A stretch of DNA of 64,000 bases from Arenibacter echinorum (GTDB lineage: Bacteria; Bacteroidota; Bacteroidia; Flavobacteriales; Flavobacteriaceae). The translations under genes and the position numbers were made by a program. Shown here piece after piece: positions 16,929 to 26,368 of the stretch. The notes below the pieces were generated by a model. That model ran no database searches. It was given only the letters and a program-made list of their open reading frames with translations, and was not told the DNA's origin. The stretch covers positions 548,955-612,954 of the forward strand of contig NZ_QLLN01000003.1 of assembly GCF_003259375.1 (NCBI RefSeq). Direction: 5' to 3'. How positions within the stretch are numbered: position 1 is the first letter of the stretch; each line of letters begins with the position of its first letter.

Positions 16929-18008
16929 ATGGCGAAAAGCATAAAAAAAATGAAAACGAAAATATTCAATATCAACAATATAGTACGGGAAAACGTAAAG
17001 GGGTTGAGTCCCTATTCTTCTGCAAGGGACGAATATGTTTCGGACGGTTCCAAGATGGTTTTTTTGGATGCCAATGAAAACCCTTTCGAAACTGGTGTAA
17101 ATAGATATCCGGATCCACATCAAAGACGCTTAAAAGAAGTCTTGGCAGAAAAAAAGGGAGTTTCCACACAACAACTTCTTTTAGGGAATGGTAGTGATGA
17201 GGTGTTGGATTTAATTTTTCGGGCCTTTTGCGAACCCAAAGAGGACAATATTATCTCCTTACCACCCACATACGGTATGTATAAGGTACTTGCAGGAATA
17301 AACAATGTGGAGAATAGAGAGGTATTATTGACAAAGGAATTTGAACCCAATGTAGCAGAAATACTGAAAGTAGCTGATGGTAAGAGTAAATTACTATTTC
17401 TCTGCTCGCCAAACAATCCCACCGGAAATAGCTTTTCCAGTAGCAGCGTTAGGGAGTTGTTGGACAATTTTAATGGATTGGTAGTAGTAGATGAGGCTTA
17501 TGTCGACTTTTCAAGTGAAAAAAGCTGGATTACGGAATTATCCAACTATCCCAATCTGGTGGTTACCCAAACCTTATCCAAAGCCTATGGAATGGCCGGA
17601 ATACGATTGGGAACATGTTACGCTTCTGAAGAAATTATCTCGATATTGAATAAAATTAAACCTCCATACAACGTAAATGAATTGACACAGCAAAGAGCGC
17701 TGGAAAGGGTTTTGGACGCAAATGCAGTTAATTTGGAGGTATCGGATATTTTAACGGAACGGGAAGCTCTTGTCAATGTATTGGGTCAAGTAGACTTCGT
17801 GGACAAGATATACCCTTCCGATGCCAATTTTGTATTGGCCAAGGTGGATGATGCTACCAAAAGATATAATCAATTGCTAAAAAAAGGTATCGTTGTCCGC
17901 AACAGAACAACCCAACCCCTTTGTGAAAACACCTTGAGATTTACTGTAGGTACCAAGGAGGAAAATAAGATATTAATAAGTGCATTGCAGAATATAACAA
18001 CCATATAA
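16929..18008 (+). CDS. hisC: Histidinol-phosphate aminotransferase HisC
   Basis: PLP enzyme that converts imidazole-acetol phosphate to histidinol phosphate with glutamate. The 359-aa fold-type I aminotransferase shows [36 protein letters not shown] and the PLP lysine in [14 protein letters not shown]. The start at 16929 gives a short extra N-terminus; Met8 (16950) is a possible alternative. It follows hisD by 47 bases and is 4 bases from hisB. Confidence 0.96.
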   Translation: MAKSIKKMKTKIFNINNIVRENVKGLSPYSSARDEYVSDGSKMVFLDANENPFETGVNRYPDPHQRRLKEVLAEKKGVSTQQLLLGNGSDEVLDLIFRAFCEPKEDNIISLPPTYGMYKVLAGINNVENREVLLTKEFEPNVAEILKVADGKSKLLFLCSPNNPTGNSFSSSSVRELLDNFNGLVVVDEAYVDFSSEKSWITELSNYPNLVVTQTLSKAYGMAGIRLGTCYASEEIISILNKIKPPYNVNELTQQRALERVLDANAVNLEVSDILTEREALVNVLGQVDFVDKIYPSDANFVLAKVDDATKRYNQLLKKGIVVRNRTTQPLCENTLRFTVGTKEENKILISALQNITTI

Positions 18009-18012
18009 TACT

Positions 18013-19191
18013 ATGAGTCCGGATACAAATATAAATTCCCCACAAGGGAAGCAAAAGGGGAAAAAAGTGCTCTTTATAGACAGGGACGGCACTATTATCA
18101 AGGAAACCGTAGATGAACAAATCGATTCTTTTGAAAAAATGGTGTTCTATCCCAAGGCCTTTACTTTTTTAGGTAAAATAGCCAAGGAATTGGATTATGA
18201 ATTAGTGATGATTACCAATCAGGATGGATTGGGGACCGATATTTTTCCTGAGCATACCTTTTGGCCGGTACATAATTTTATATTGAAATCGTTCGAAAAT
18301 GAGGGTGTAGTTTTTGACAAGGTATTTCTTGACAGGACATTTCCCCACGAAAATGCCAATACCCGAAAACCGGGAACTGGATTGCTTACCGAGTATTTTT
18401 CAGAAGAATACGACCTGGCCAATTCCTTTGTAATAGGCGACCGTTTGACCGATGTGGAACTCGCAAAGAATTTAGGGGCCAAAGGAATCTTTATCAATGA
18501 CAATACCAATTTAGGGACCGGGGAAATATCCGTTAAAAGGGAGGAACTGGATAATTATATAGCCCTTGAAAGCAATGACTGGGAGAAAATTTATGAGTTT
18601 CTAAAACTGAACGACCGGTTATCTGAAATAACTCGCAAAACCAATGAAACCGATATTTTTATAAAACTCAATTTAGACGGTACCGGCAAAAGTGATATCA
18701 GCACCGGATTGGACTTCTTTAATCATATGTTGGATCAATTGGCACGTCATGGCCAAATGGACCTGGAAATAAAGGTTAAAGGAGATCTGGAAGTGGATGA
18801 ACACCATACCATTGAGGATACAGCCATAGCGCTGGGAGAGGTATTCCATAAAGCCTTGGGCAACAAATTGGGGATAGAAAGGTACGGTTTCTGTTTGCCT
18901 ATGGACGACTGTCTGGCACAGGCAGCTATTGATTTCGGCGGGCGCAACTGGTTGGTATGGGAAACAGAATTTAAAAGGGAAATGATAGGTAAAATGCCTA
19001 CGGAAATGTTTTATCATTTTTTTAAATCGTTTACAGATGGGGCAAAGGCCAACCTAAATATCAAGGCCGAAGGCCAGAACGAACACCATAAGATCGAGGC
19101 CATTTTCAAGGCGTTTGCCAAGGCCATTAAGATGGCCGTTAAACGCGATGTAGAAAAAATGGTGCTGCCAAGTACCAAAGGTGTATTATAG
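18013..19191 (+). CDS. hisB: Bifunctional histidinol-phosphatase / IGP dehydratase HisB
   Basis: A 392-aa fusion. The N-terminal HAD phosphatase (about 15-180, FIDRDGTII with the nucleophile Asp, TNQDG, and the late [10 protein letters not shown]) removes phosphate from histidinol phosphate. The C-terminal imidazoleglycerol-phosphate dehydratase (about 200-392) has both metal-binding HHxxE-type motifs, [10 protein letters not shown] and [10 protein letters not shown]. The fusion is known from enterobacteria and many Bacteroidota and supplies two pathway steps. Confidence 0.97.
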   Translation: MSPDTNINSPQGKQKGKKVLFIDRDGTIIKETVDEQIDSFEKMVFYPKAFTFLGKIAKELDYELVMITNQDGLGTDIFPEHTFWPVHNFILKSFENEGVVFDKVFLDRTFPHENANTRKPGTGLLTEYFSEEYDLANSFVIGDRLTDVELAKNLGAKGIFINDNTNLGTGEISVKREELDNYIALESNDWEKIYEFLKLNDRLSEITRKTNETDIFIKLNLDGTGKSDISTGLDFFNHMLDQLARHGQMDLEIKVKGDLEVDEHHTIEDTAIALGEVFHKALGNKLGIERYGFCLPMDDCLAQAAIDFGGRNWLVWETEFKREMIGKMPTEMFYHFFKSFTDGAKANLNIKAEGQNEHHKIEAIFKAFAKAIKMAVKRDVEKMVLPSTKGVL

Positions 19192-19222
19192 AAGAAATAA
19201 ATAAATCCTAGGGACAAAGAAA

Positions 19223-19819
19223 ATGAAAATAGTAATTATAGATTACGGAGCTGGAAATATACAGAGCATTAAATTTGCCTTTCAACGCTTGGGATACGAA
19301 GCTATCTTGAGCAAGGCTGCAGATGAGATCATGGCAGCGGATAAAGTTATTTTTCCGGGTGTGGGAGAAGCCAGCAGTGCCATGAAAAAATTACGCGAAA
19401 GTAAATTGGACCAAATCATACCCAAATTAACACAGCCGGTATTGGGAATTTGCCTCGGGATGCAATTAATGTGTCATTCCTCGGAAGAAGGAGATACACA
19501 GGGCCTTGGTATTTTTGATGTAGATGTGATTAAATTTTCCAAAGAGGTAAAAGTTCCACAAATTGGATGGAATCAAATTACCAATTTGAAATCCGATTTA
19601 TTCAAGAACGTCAAAGAAAAAGAGCATATTTATTTAGTGCACAGTTTTTATGCCCCATTATGCGAAGAGACCATAGCCGAAGCAGAATATGGTTTGGGAT
19701 ATAGTGCCGCTTTAAAAAAAGATAATTTTTATGGAACTCAATTCCACCCGGAAAAGAGCAGTGAGGTAGGGGAGCAGATTCTTAGAAATTTTATCGAAAC
19801 TATAGAGACCCCAGTATAA
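19223..19819 (+). CDS. hisH: Imidazole glycerol phosphate synthase, glutaminase subunit HisH
   Basis: Supplies ammonia from glutamine to HisF. The 198-aa class I glutamine amidotransferase has the nucleophile Cys in LGICLGMQLM, the ring-forming GAGNI near the start, and the His/Glu pair in GTQFHPEKS. The end is followed by a 20-base perfect palindrome before hisA. Confidence 0.97.
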   Translation: MKIVIIDYGAGNIQSIKFAFQRLGYEAILSKAADEIMAADKVIFPGVGEASSAMKKLRESKLDQIIPKLTQPVLGICLGMQLMCHSSEEGDTQGLGIFDVDVIKFSKEVKVPQIGWNQITNLKSDLFKNVKEKEHIYLVHSFYAPLCEETIAEAEYGLGYSAALKKDNFYGTQFHPEKSSEVGEQILRNFIETIETPV

Positions 19820-19820
19820 A

Positions 19821-19840
19821 TAAATACCAATTGGTATTTA
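19821..19840. repeat. 20-base palindrome between hisH and hisA
   Basis: TAAATACCAATTGGTATTTA is a perfect palindrome. In RNA it would be an 8-bp stem with an AATT loop; no T-run follows on the + strand, so it is not a standard terminator. It could be a processing or stabilising hairpin, or a protein-binding site. Confidence 0.6.
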
Positions 19841-19852
19841 ATAAAAACAAAA

Positions 19853-20581
19853 ATGAGAATAATACCTGCAATAGATATCATTGAAGGAAAATGTGTTAGA
19901 CTTTCCAAGGGAGATTACGATACCAAGAAGATTTACAATGAGAATCCCTTGGAGGTGGCAAAGGAGTTTGAAGCCCATGGGATAGAATACCTACATTTAG
20001 TAGATTTGGACGGTGCCAAATCCAAGCACATTGTAAATCATAAAGTGCTGGAAAAAATAGCCTCCAATACCAACTTAAAAATTGATTTCGGGGGTGGACT
20101 TAAGACCGATGTAGATCTAAGGATAGCGTTTGAAAGTGGAGCCAATCAAATTACAGGAGGAAGTATTGCTGTAAAAGACAGGGAAACCTTTATCTCTTGG
20201 ATCAACAAATACGGTCCGGAGAAAATTATTCTAGGAGCAGATGCCAAGGATGAGATGGTGGCTGTATCCGGTTGGATGGAAGAATCCAAGGAGGAGCTGG
20301 TTCCCTTTATCCAAGGGTATCAAAAAGAAGGAATCAGAGGGGTTATCTGTACCGATATCAGCAAAGATGGTATGTTGGAAGGCCCTTCCTTTAATTTGTA
20401 CCGTAAAATTTTAGAAGAATGCGGGCCTAAATTATTGTTGATTGCCAGTGGCGGTATTTCAACTTTTGAGGAACTCCCTAAATTGGCCGAGTTGGGTTGT
20501 GAGGGAACCATAATTGGGAAGGCCATTTATGAAAATAGAATTAGTTTAAAACAGTTGGAAAAATTTATTCTCGATATTTAA
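19853..20581 (+). CDS. hisA: Phosphoribosylformimino-AICAR-phosphate isomerase HisA
   Basis: Isomerises ProFAR to PRFAR. The 242-aa TIM barrel opens with [16 protein letters not shown], contains DLDGAKS, the FGGGLKT phosphate-binding turn and the second half catalytic region [14 protein letters not shown], and ends with ASGGIS and IIGKAIYE. It is related to HisF downstream by ancient duplication. Fourth-from-last gene of the his operon. Confidence 0.97.
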   Translation: MRIIPAIDIIEGKCVRLSKGDYDTKKIYNENPLEVAKEFEAHGIEYLHLVDLDGAKSKHIVNHKVLEKIASNTNLKIDFGGGLKTDVDLRIAFESGANQITGGSIAVKDRETFISWINKYGPEKIILGADAKDEMVAVSGWMEESKEELVPFIQGYQKEGIRGVICTDISKDGMLEGPSFNLYRKILEECGPKLLLIASGGISTFEELPKLAELGCEGTIIGKAIYENRISLKQLEKFILDI

Positions 20582-20677
20582 CCAATAAATCCTGTTGTAG
20601 TATAATGGGGACAAGCTAGTAATAGCATTGAAGATATTAACTGGATTCATCTCCAAAGACACAAATAAAAGTACCCA

Positions 20678-21433
20678 ATGTTAACAAAAAGAATAATCCC
20701 TTGTTTGGATATTAAAAACGGTAGAACGGTAAAAGGGATAAACTTCGTAGATCTGCGAGATGCAGGAGACCCTGTGGAACTAGCAGAAATCTATGCCAAA
20801 ACCGGAGCTGACGAGCTTGTTTTCCTTGATATTTCCGCTACCGAGGAGAGGAGGAGAACATTGGCCGATTTAGTGCTGCGCGTTGCTGAAAAAGTCAATA
20901 TTCCGTTTACTGTAGGAGGTGGTATTTCTTCCGTGGAAGATGTAGATATTTTGCTACACAACGGAGCGGATAAAGTATCCATAAATTCATCGGCTGTAAA
21001 AAATCCTCAATTGATCAATGACCTCGTAGCCAAATTTGGCTCCCAATGTATAGTTGTAGCCATAGATGCCAAACAAATAGATGGGGAATGGATAGTACAT
21101 TTGGTAGGAGGGAAGGTCCCCACAGAACTAAATCTTTTTACCTGGGCAAAGGAAGTGGAAACTCGAGGGGCAGGAGAAATCCTGTTTACTTCCATGAACC
21201 ATGATGGCACTAAGGACGGATTTGCCAACGAAGCTTTGGCCAAATTATCCACCGAATTGAATATTCCAATAATAGCATCGGGCGGAGCAGGAAATATGCA
21301 ACATTTCACGGATACATTTATAGAAGGCAAGGCAGACGCTGCTTTGGCGGCAAGCGTTTTTCACTTTAAGGAAATCGAAATTAAAGACTTGAAAGAAGAG
21401 TTAAAAAGAAATAATATACCGGTTAGATTATAA
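20678..21433 (+). CDS. hisF: Imidazole glycerol phosphate synthase, cyclase subunit HisF
   Basis: The cyclase partner of HisH: it uses the ammonia channelled from HisH to form imidazole glycerol phosphate and AICAR. The 251-aa TIM barrel has the catalytic Asp in [14 protein letters not shown], the phosphate loops VGGGISS and ASGGAGN, and [12 protein letters not shown] with the second catalytic Asp. It is separated from hisA by 96 bases with no clear terminator, and is 6 bases from hisIE. Confidence 0.97.
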   Translation: MLTKRIIPCLDIKNGRTVKGINFVDLRDAGDPVELAEIYAKTGADELVFLDISATEERRRTLADLVLRVAEKVNIPFTVGGGISSVEDVDILLHNGADKVSINSSAVKNPQLINDLVAKFGSQCIVVAIDAKQIDGEWIVHLVGGKVPTELNLFTWAKEVETRGAGEILFTSMNHDGTKDGFANEALAKLSTELNIPIIASGGAGNMQHFTDTFIEGKADAALAASVFHFKEIEIKDLKEELKRNNIPVRL

Positions 21434-21439
21434 AACCTT

Positions 21440-22075
21440 ATGGAATCCAAAATTATGAACATAGACTTTAATAAAAATAACGATGACCTTGTCCCGGCCA
21501 TAGTACAGGATGCAATTACCAAAAATGTACTAATGCTCGGGTATATGAACCAAGAAGCTTATCAAAAAACATTAGATAGCCGTAAAGTAACCTTCTTTAG
21601 TCGCACTAAAGAAAGATTATGGACCAAAGGGGAGGAAAGCGGAAATTTTTTGAATCTAGTGGATATTAAACTCGATTGTGACAATGACACCCTATTGATC
21701 ATGGTAAATCCTGTTGGGCCAACATGCCACAAAGGAACCGATACCTGTTGGGGCGAAGATAACAATACTTCCTTTGGGTTTATTTCTGAATTGGAAAATA
21801 TTATTCAAAACAGAAAAGAACAAGCTGAGGGAAAAATAGAGATTCCAGAAGGAACAAAACCTAGCTATGTTTCCTCTCTATTTAAGAGCGGCATCAATAA
21901 AGTTGCCCAGAAAGTAGGGGAAGAGGCCGTAGAGGTCGTAATTGAAGCCAAAGACGATAACGACCAGCTGTTTAAGGATGAAAGCGCCGATCTTTTGTTC
22001 CATTACCTAATATTGCTGCAGGCCAAGGGATTTAAACTTCAGGACATTGTTAATGTTCTGAAGTCTCGGCATTGA
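21440..22075 (+). CDS. hisIE: Bifunctional PR-AMP cyclohydrolase / PR-ATP pyrophosphatase HisIE
   Basis: A 211-aa fusion that performs steps 2 and 3 of histidine synthesis. The N-terminal HisI domain (about 1-110) shows MLGYMNQEAYQKT, SRTKERLWTKGEESGN and the metal/catalytic region DCDNDTLL and GPTCHKGTDTCW. The C-terminal HisE domain (about 120-211) shows VAQKVGEEAVEVVIEAK and the DESADLLFHYLILL helix. Met6 (21455) is a possible alternative start. Last gene of the his operon. Confidence 0.97.
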   Translation: MESKIMNIDFNKNNDDLVPAIVQDAITKNVLMLGYMNQEAYQKTLDSRKVTFFSRTKERLWTKGEESGNFLNLVDIKLDCDNDTLLIMVNPVGPTCHKGTDTCWGEDNNTSFGFISELENIIQNRKEQAEGKIEIPEGTKPSYVSSLFKSGINKVAQKVGEEAVEVVIEAKDDNDQLFKDESADLLFHYLILLQAKGFKLQDIVNVLKSRH

Positions 22076-22203
22076 TTTACGGATATTTTTCATATGCCTT
22101 AAAATTTGTGTAATTTCCAAATTGGTTTTTTTTTGTAAAAAAAATTAACTTATCTTCAAAAATCACAAGGATTAATCAATTAACATTAATAAGAGCATAG
22201 GCT

Positions 22204-23616
22204 ATGAAATCAAATAGGAGAGATTTTCTGAGAAAAACATCCATTGCTGGTATGGGTTTGGCAATGACCCCGGCATGGTCAAATTCAATCATTGGCAACA
22301 ACCCGCATAATATTCTAGCACCTTTATCTAACGCCAACTATATGGGCGGATTTTCTGCTCCTAAATTGGAGACTGTAAAATGCGCTTTCATTGGTGTAGG
22401 TGCCCGGGGGTCTGGGCATGCACAACAGATTGCGGCCATTGAGGGAACAGAAGTAGTAGCAATCAGTGATTTGTACCAAGATCTCGCCGAAAAATCGGCA
22501 AATATATGCAAGGAGAACGGTGGGGGTACTAGACATAAGAAGATAAACCTGTACACCGAGGGGGAGAACGACTGGAAAAAGATGTTGAAAAAGGAAAAGC
22601 CAGATGCCGTTTTTGTTTGTACCCCATGGAAATTGCATGCGCCTATGGCCATTGAAGCTATGAATAGCGGGGCCCATGTTTTTGTTGAAGTTCCTCTGGC
22701 ACTTACCATCCAGGAAATGTGGGATATTGTGGATACCTCCGAAAAAACCCAAAAGCATTGTATGATGATGGAAAACGTCAACTACGGCAGGGAAGAACTA
22801 CTCTACCTAAATATGTGCCGAAAAGGTGTTATTGGGGAGTTGCTGCACGGGGAAGCGTCCTATATACATGAGTTAAGAGGGCAAATGAACGAAGTTGAGC
22901 GTGGCACGGGTTCATGGCGCACCTATCATTATGCAAACCGCGATGGCAATCTATATCCTACACATGGATTGGGACCGGTTGCCCAGTATATGAATTTAGC
23001 CAGAGGAGAAGATAATTTTAAATTCATAAACTCCTTTTCTTCTCCTGGCAAAGGACGAAATCTATACGCCGCCAAGAATTTTCCAGCAGACCACAAATGG
23101 AATAAGTTGGACTTTAAAGGAGGGGATATAAATACATCCATTGTAAAAACAAACATGGGTAGGACTATTATGGTACAATGGGACGAAACAAGCCCCAGAC
23201 CCTATACCAGACACAATATGATTCAAGGAACAAAAGGAATTCTGGCAGGTTTCCCGACCAGAATTGCCTTGGAAGGCGGGGTAGAAGGCGGTCCGGATAG
23301 CCACCACGAATGGGCAGAAGGCGAGCAATTGCAAAAGATTTATGAAAAATACGAACATCCATTGTACGTGCGCTTGGGAGAATTGGCTACCAAAATGGGC
23401 GGACATGGTGGAATGGACTTTATAATGAGGTACCGAATCATCGAGTGCCTACGCAATGGCCTACCATTAGATCAGAACGTATACGAAGGTTGTTATTGGA
23501 GTGCTGTAGGTACTTTGAGCGAGGTATCCGTAGCTCAAAACGGTGCTCCTCAAGAGTTTCCGGATTTTACCAGGGGCAATTGGAAAACCACTGCGCCTTT
23601 GGATATTGTCAGCTAA
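22204..23616 (+). CDS. Gfo/Idh/MocA oxidoreductase, GH109 glycosidase type
   Basis: A 470-aa NAD-dependent protein exported by the Tat system (twin Arg in SNRRDFLRKTSIAGMG). The N-terminal Rossmann fold has GVGARGSGHAQ; the catalytic and substrate regions ENVNYGREELLY, GSWRTYHYANRDGNLYPTHGLGP and the late HGGMDF are characteristic of family GH109, whose founding members remove alpha-N-acetylgalactosamine using bound NAD. The substrate here is not proven; other activities occur in the family. It stands alone between the his operon and a convergent gene and has a strong structured terminator. Confidence 0.88.
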   Translation: MKSNRRDFLRKTSIAGMGLAMTPAWSNSIIGNNPHNILAPLSNANYMGGFSAPKLETVKCAFIGVGARGSGHAQQIAAIEGTEVVAISDLYQDLAEKSANICKENGGGTRHKKINLYTEGENDWKKMLKKEKPDAVFVCTPWKLHAPMAIEAMNSGAHVFVEVPLALTIQEMWDIVDTSEKTQKHCMMMENVNYGREELLYLNMCRKGVIGELLHGEASYIHELRGQMNEVERGTGSWRTYHYANRDGNLYPTHGLGPVAQYMNLARGEDNFKFINSFSSPGKGRNLYAAKNFPADHKWNKLDFKGGDINTSIVKTNMGRTIMVQWDETSPRPYTRHNMIQGTKGILAGFPTRIALEGGVEGGPDSHHEWAEGEQLQKIYEKYEHPLYVRLGELATKMGGHGGMDFIMRYRIIECLRNGLPLDQNVYEGCYWSAVGTLSEVSVAQNGAPQEFPDFTRGNWKTTAPLDIVS

Positions 23617-23636
23617 AAGCACTTCAGAATAATAAT

Positions 23637-23698
23637 AAAAAGTCATTCTATACCAGATCAACCCAATATTATTTGGTCCAAGTATACAATGACTTTTT
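23637..23698. terminator. Bidirectional terminator between convergent genes
   Basis: The arms AAAAAGTCATT (23637-23647) and AATGACTTTTT (23688-23698) pair perfectly, with a further inner pair TATAC/GTATA. It ends in T-runs on both strands and lies between the GH109 gene (+) and the secreted-protein gene (-). Confidence 0.8.
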
Positions 23699-23732
23699 CA
23701 TTGATATAGGGAGGGGTACTAGACCCAAAAAG

Positions 23733-24122
23733 TTACTCTGTACTGTCTATTCCTGCAACCTCGGTCCTACCATCCATATAGCTGATCAGGTCCTGGGTAC
23801 TTGTGAATACTTTTTTACTGTAATAACGTCCTCTATCCCAATCCGCAGGGTCCGCAGCCTTTAAGGCATCGGCTATAATGTCCTGCACTTTTTCCGAAAG
23901 GCCTTCACATTGACTGCCTTCCAATAGCTTAAAAAGTTTTTCATAGGACTCCAAGGCCTTACCTGAATAGAATTTCTGATGATCATAGTTATTCGCCTTC
24001 AATGCGCTTTTGGCATGATTAAGGGCATAGGAAGCGGTAGAATAAACTAATTCACAATCGTCCTTTGCCTGGGCTATGGAATAAACAAACAATGAAAAGA
24101 ACAACAAATAAACTTTTTTCAT
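23733..24122 (-). CDS. Secreted alpha-helical protein of unknown function
   Basis: A 129-aa protein with a standard signal peptide (MKKVYLLFFSLFVYSIAQA, cleavage after AQA). The mature part is predicted to be helical, with several Tyr, Lys and Ala (YSTASYALNHAKSALKANNY) and the segment DPADWDRGRYY. There are two Cys in the mature region that could form a disulfide. I recognise no family. It uses the shared terminator at 23637-23698. Confidence 0.7.
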   Translation of the reverse strand: MKKVYLLFFSLFVYSIAQAKDDCELVYSTASYALNHAKSALKANNYDHQKFYSGKALESYEKLFKLLEGSQCEGLSEKVQDIIADALKAADPADWDRGRYYSKKVFTSTQDLISYMDGRTEVAGIDSTE

Positions 24123-24249
24123 AGGTGCGGGATTTTTAGATTTGTTTAAAGAAAACGAAACTTTAATCCCAATATTGCTGGCCTATTTCATTTCTATTAT
24201 TTTTACACAGGTTATAGCCTCCCTTATTTCCTTCAAATTTTCATAGGTT

Positions 24250-25065
24250 TTACCACCAAACAATGAAAAGTTTTTCAATGGTAAAATCAGATGATTTCAT
24301 CCATAATAATGGCGAGTTTTTATTTTCCAATCCAATCGAAATCAAATCTAGTATATCATTATGGCCTAGCCAATTAACCCTATGATGTGGCTCTAGAAGC
24401 CATTCCTGCTTGGTCGGTAAATAATATTGGTTTTCAAAAAACAAAGGGGACTTAAATTTTCGGAAAGGCATCCACCTGCCACTAATACAATTGGAATTAA
24501 AAGGGGCCAGATCCATATTCTGCTTCATAAAAGGGACAAATAATTGGGATTTAAAACAGACCTGATGCAATAGTTCCGAAGGCGTTATATTAAACCCTTG
24601 TAATACAGTTGAGGCTTCAGGTGTCTTTAAAAGTGGAATTTGATGATTTATAATCCTTTTCTTCTTGGCTTGAAAAGAATCGCGTTGGTTGGGGCCTATC
24701 AATTGGCTCGCAATATTTGTTGCCTCCTCAGATATTACATAAAACTTATAGGTAAGTTCAATATGTATAAATCGTTTACTATCAATATCTTGCAATAAGA
24801 AATCTATTTCTCCTAAACTTACTTTTTCTTTCCTTATGGGAATGTTGTGCGCTATAACTTTGTATTGCCTTGAATGTTGGATCAGCTTTAGAAAAATATG
24901 CTCTATTTTATGTCCTAACCGTACATTTGAGGGTATGGACCCCATATCCAAATTTTCAAAATATATTTCTGGAAATACAAATTGCTTCAAACCGTCCAAT
25001 TCCCCGGTCCAAAGTGAAGGAGTTTTAAAAAATGCGTTGTAATATGAAAGGTTTTTATGATCCAA
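24250..25065 (-). CDS. DUF1853 family protein
   Basis: A 271-aa protein. The core GEIDFLLQD followed by FIHIELTYKFYV is the conserved pattern of DUF1853; its E-x-D and E-x-K spacing resembles the PD-(D/E)XK nuclease fold, but catalytic activity is not shown for the family. The C-terminus (WLGHNDILDLISIG onward) is aromatic-rich. It lies on the opposite strand from both neighbours. There is no signal peptide, so it is probably cytoplasmic. Confidence 0.8.
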   Translation of the reverse strand: MDHKNLSYYNAFFKTPSLWTGELDGLKQFVFPEIYFENLDMGSIPSNVRLGHKIEHIFLKLIQHSRQYKVIAHNIPIRKEKVSLGEIDFLLQDIDSKRFIHIELTYKFYVISEEATNIASQLIGPNQRDSFQAKKKRIINHQIPLLKTPEASTVLQGFNITPSELLHQVCFKSQLFVPFMKQNMDLAPFNSNCISGRWMPFRKFKSPLFFENQYYLPTKQEWLLEPHHRVNWLGHNDILDLISIGLENKNSPLLWMKSSDFTIEKLFIVWW

Positions 25066-25142
25066 ACGGTACTAAGATAGGTAAAGCGTTAAGTTTTCTT
25101 TAAAATGGAAATGGTCTAGACCAAATTAAGTAATTTTATAGT

Positions 25143-26285
25143 ATGGCTATTAATAAAAGAAAAGGGTTTCGATTTTCCAACTATGAAGCCCCCGAGCAAA
25201 CTCCTTTCGAAAAGCTTTTTGATATTTTCAAGGAACTGATTACGCATACTTCGGGAGATGTGGATGAGGCTTTGGATTGGTTAAGGGAGTTGGACAAGGA
25301 GTACGAACTTACTGATGAGAATTATACCATTGATGATTTTATAGAAGATCTTAAAGCCAAAGGGTTTCTGAGAGAGGAACCAAAAGAAGGTGATAGTGAT
25401 GGTTCCGGCGGACAAAAGGCGGATTTGTCCATAACTGCCAAAATGGAACGGATTATTAGGCAAGCGGCCCTGAATCAAATTTTCGGCAAGATAAAGCGCA
25501 GTGGTTCGGGCAATCATAAAACCGGCTTATCGGGCAGGGGGGATGAACATATGGGAGAATTCAGGGAATATAGATTTGGCGATAGTTTAGAGCGAATTTC
25601 CATGACCGAGAGTTTAAAAAATGCCCAGATAAACCATGGAATCGGTAATTTCCATTTAAGCGAAGAGGATTTGGTGGTAGAGGACACCCAATTCAAAGCT
25701 CAAATGAGCACGGTCTTAATGATCGATATTAGCCATAGTATGATACTCTATGGTGAGGACCGCATTACGCCTGCCAAAAAGGTAGCTATGGCCTTGGCAG
25801 AACTTATTACCACCCGATATCCGAAAGACACTTTGGAGATTCTGGTTTTTGGCAACGATGCCTGGCCCATTCCAATAAAGGATCTGCCTTATCTAAAAGT
25901 AGGGCCCTATCATACCAATACCGTTGCCGGATTGCAATTGGCAATGGACATGCTCCGTAGAAAGCGAAATACGAACAAACAGATTTTTATGATAACCGAT
26001 GGCAAACCCAGTTGTATTAGATTGGCTGATGGCACCTATTATAAAAATAGTGTGGGCTTGGATGATTATATCGTAGAGAAATGCTACAACATGGCCAGAC
26101 AGGCCAGAAAGCTCCATATCCCAATAACCACTTTTATGATTGCCAAGGACCCGTATTTAACGCAATTTGTGAGGCATTTTACGGAAGCCAATAAGGGAAA
26201 GGCCTTCTTTACCGGCTTAAAGGGACTTGGTGAAATGATTTTTGAGGATTACGAACAAAATAGGAGAAAAAGATTAAAGGGATAA
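25143..26285 (+). CDS. VWA-domain protein, partner of AAA+ ATPase
   Basis: A 380-aa cytoplasmic protein. The first 130 residues are charged and partly disordered (a Gly/Ser linker near 85-92). The VWA domain starts at about residue 188 and has a full MIDAS: DISHS at D195, the Thr region TNTVAGLQ and MITDGKPS. It is 83 bases upstream of an AAA+ ATPase of the magnesium-chelatase/MoxR type. VWA plus AAA+ pairs in this group act like metal-insertase or co-chaperone machines (MoxR, CoxD/E and ChlI/ChlD are examples), but the client here is unknown. Confidence 0.88.
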   Translation: MAINKRKGFRFSNYEAPEQTPFEKLFDIFKELITHTSGDVDEALDWLRELDKEYELTDENYTIDDFIEDLKAKGFLREEPKEGDSDGSGGQKADLSITAKMERIIRQAALNQIFGKIKRSGSGNHKTGLSGRGDEHMGEFREYRFGDSLERISMTESLKNAQINHGIGNFHLSEEDLVVEDTQFKAQMSTVLMIDISHSMILYGEDRITPAKKVAMALAELITTRYPKDTLEILVFGNDAWPIPIKDLPYLKVGPYHTNTVAGLQLAMDMLRRKRNTNKQIFMITDGKPSCIRLADGTYYKNSVGLDDYIVEKCYNMARQARKLHIPITTFMIAKDPYLTQFVRHFTEANKGKAFFTGLKGLGEMIFEDYEQNRRKRLKG

Positions 26286-26368
26286 ATAACAAAAAAAGGC
26301 ACAAGCTGTTAGGCACCATTCCCTGATAAACTATATAAACAGGGAGACCAAAATATAAATATTTACAG

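Noticed and set aside
22324-22781. Two long minus-strand frames (144 and 147 codons) under the GH109 gene
   Set aside because: Antisense shadows of a strong coding region; no domain and no promoter.
23445-23864. 139-codon open frame on the + strand overlapping the end of the GH109 gene and the convergent secreted-protein gene
   Set aside because: It lies in a different frame over two well-supported genes and their terminator; the predicted product is rich in Arg, Ser and Cys without a domain.
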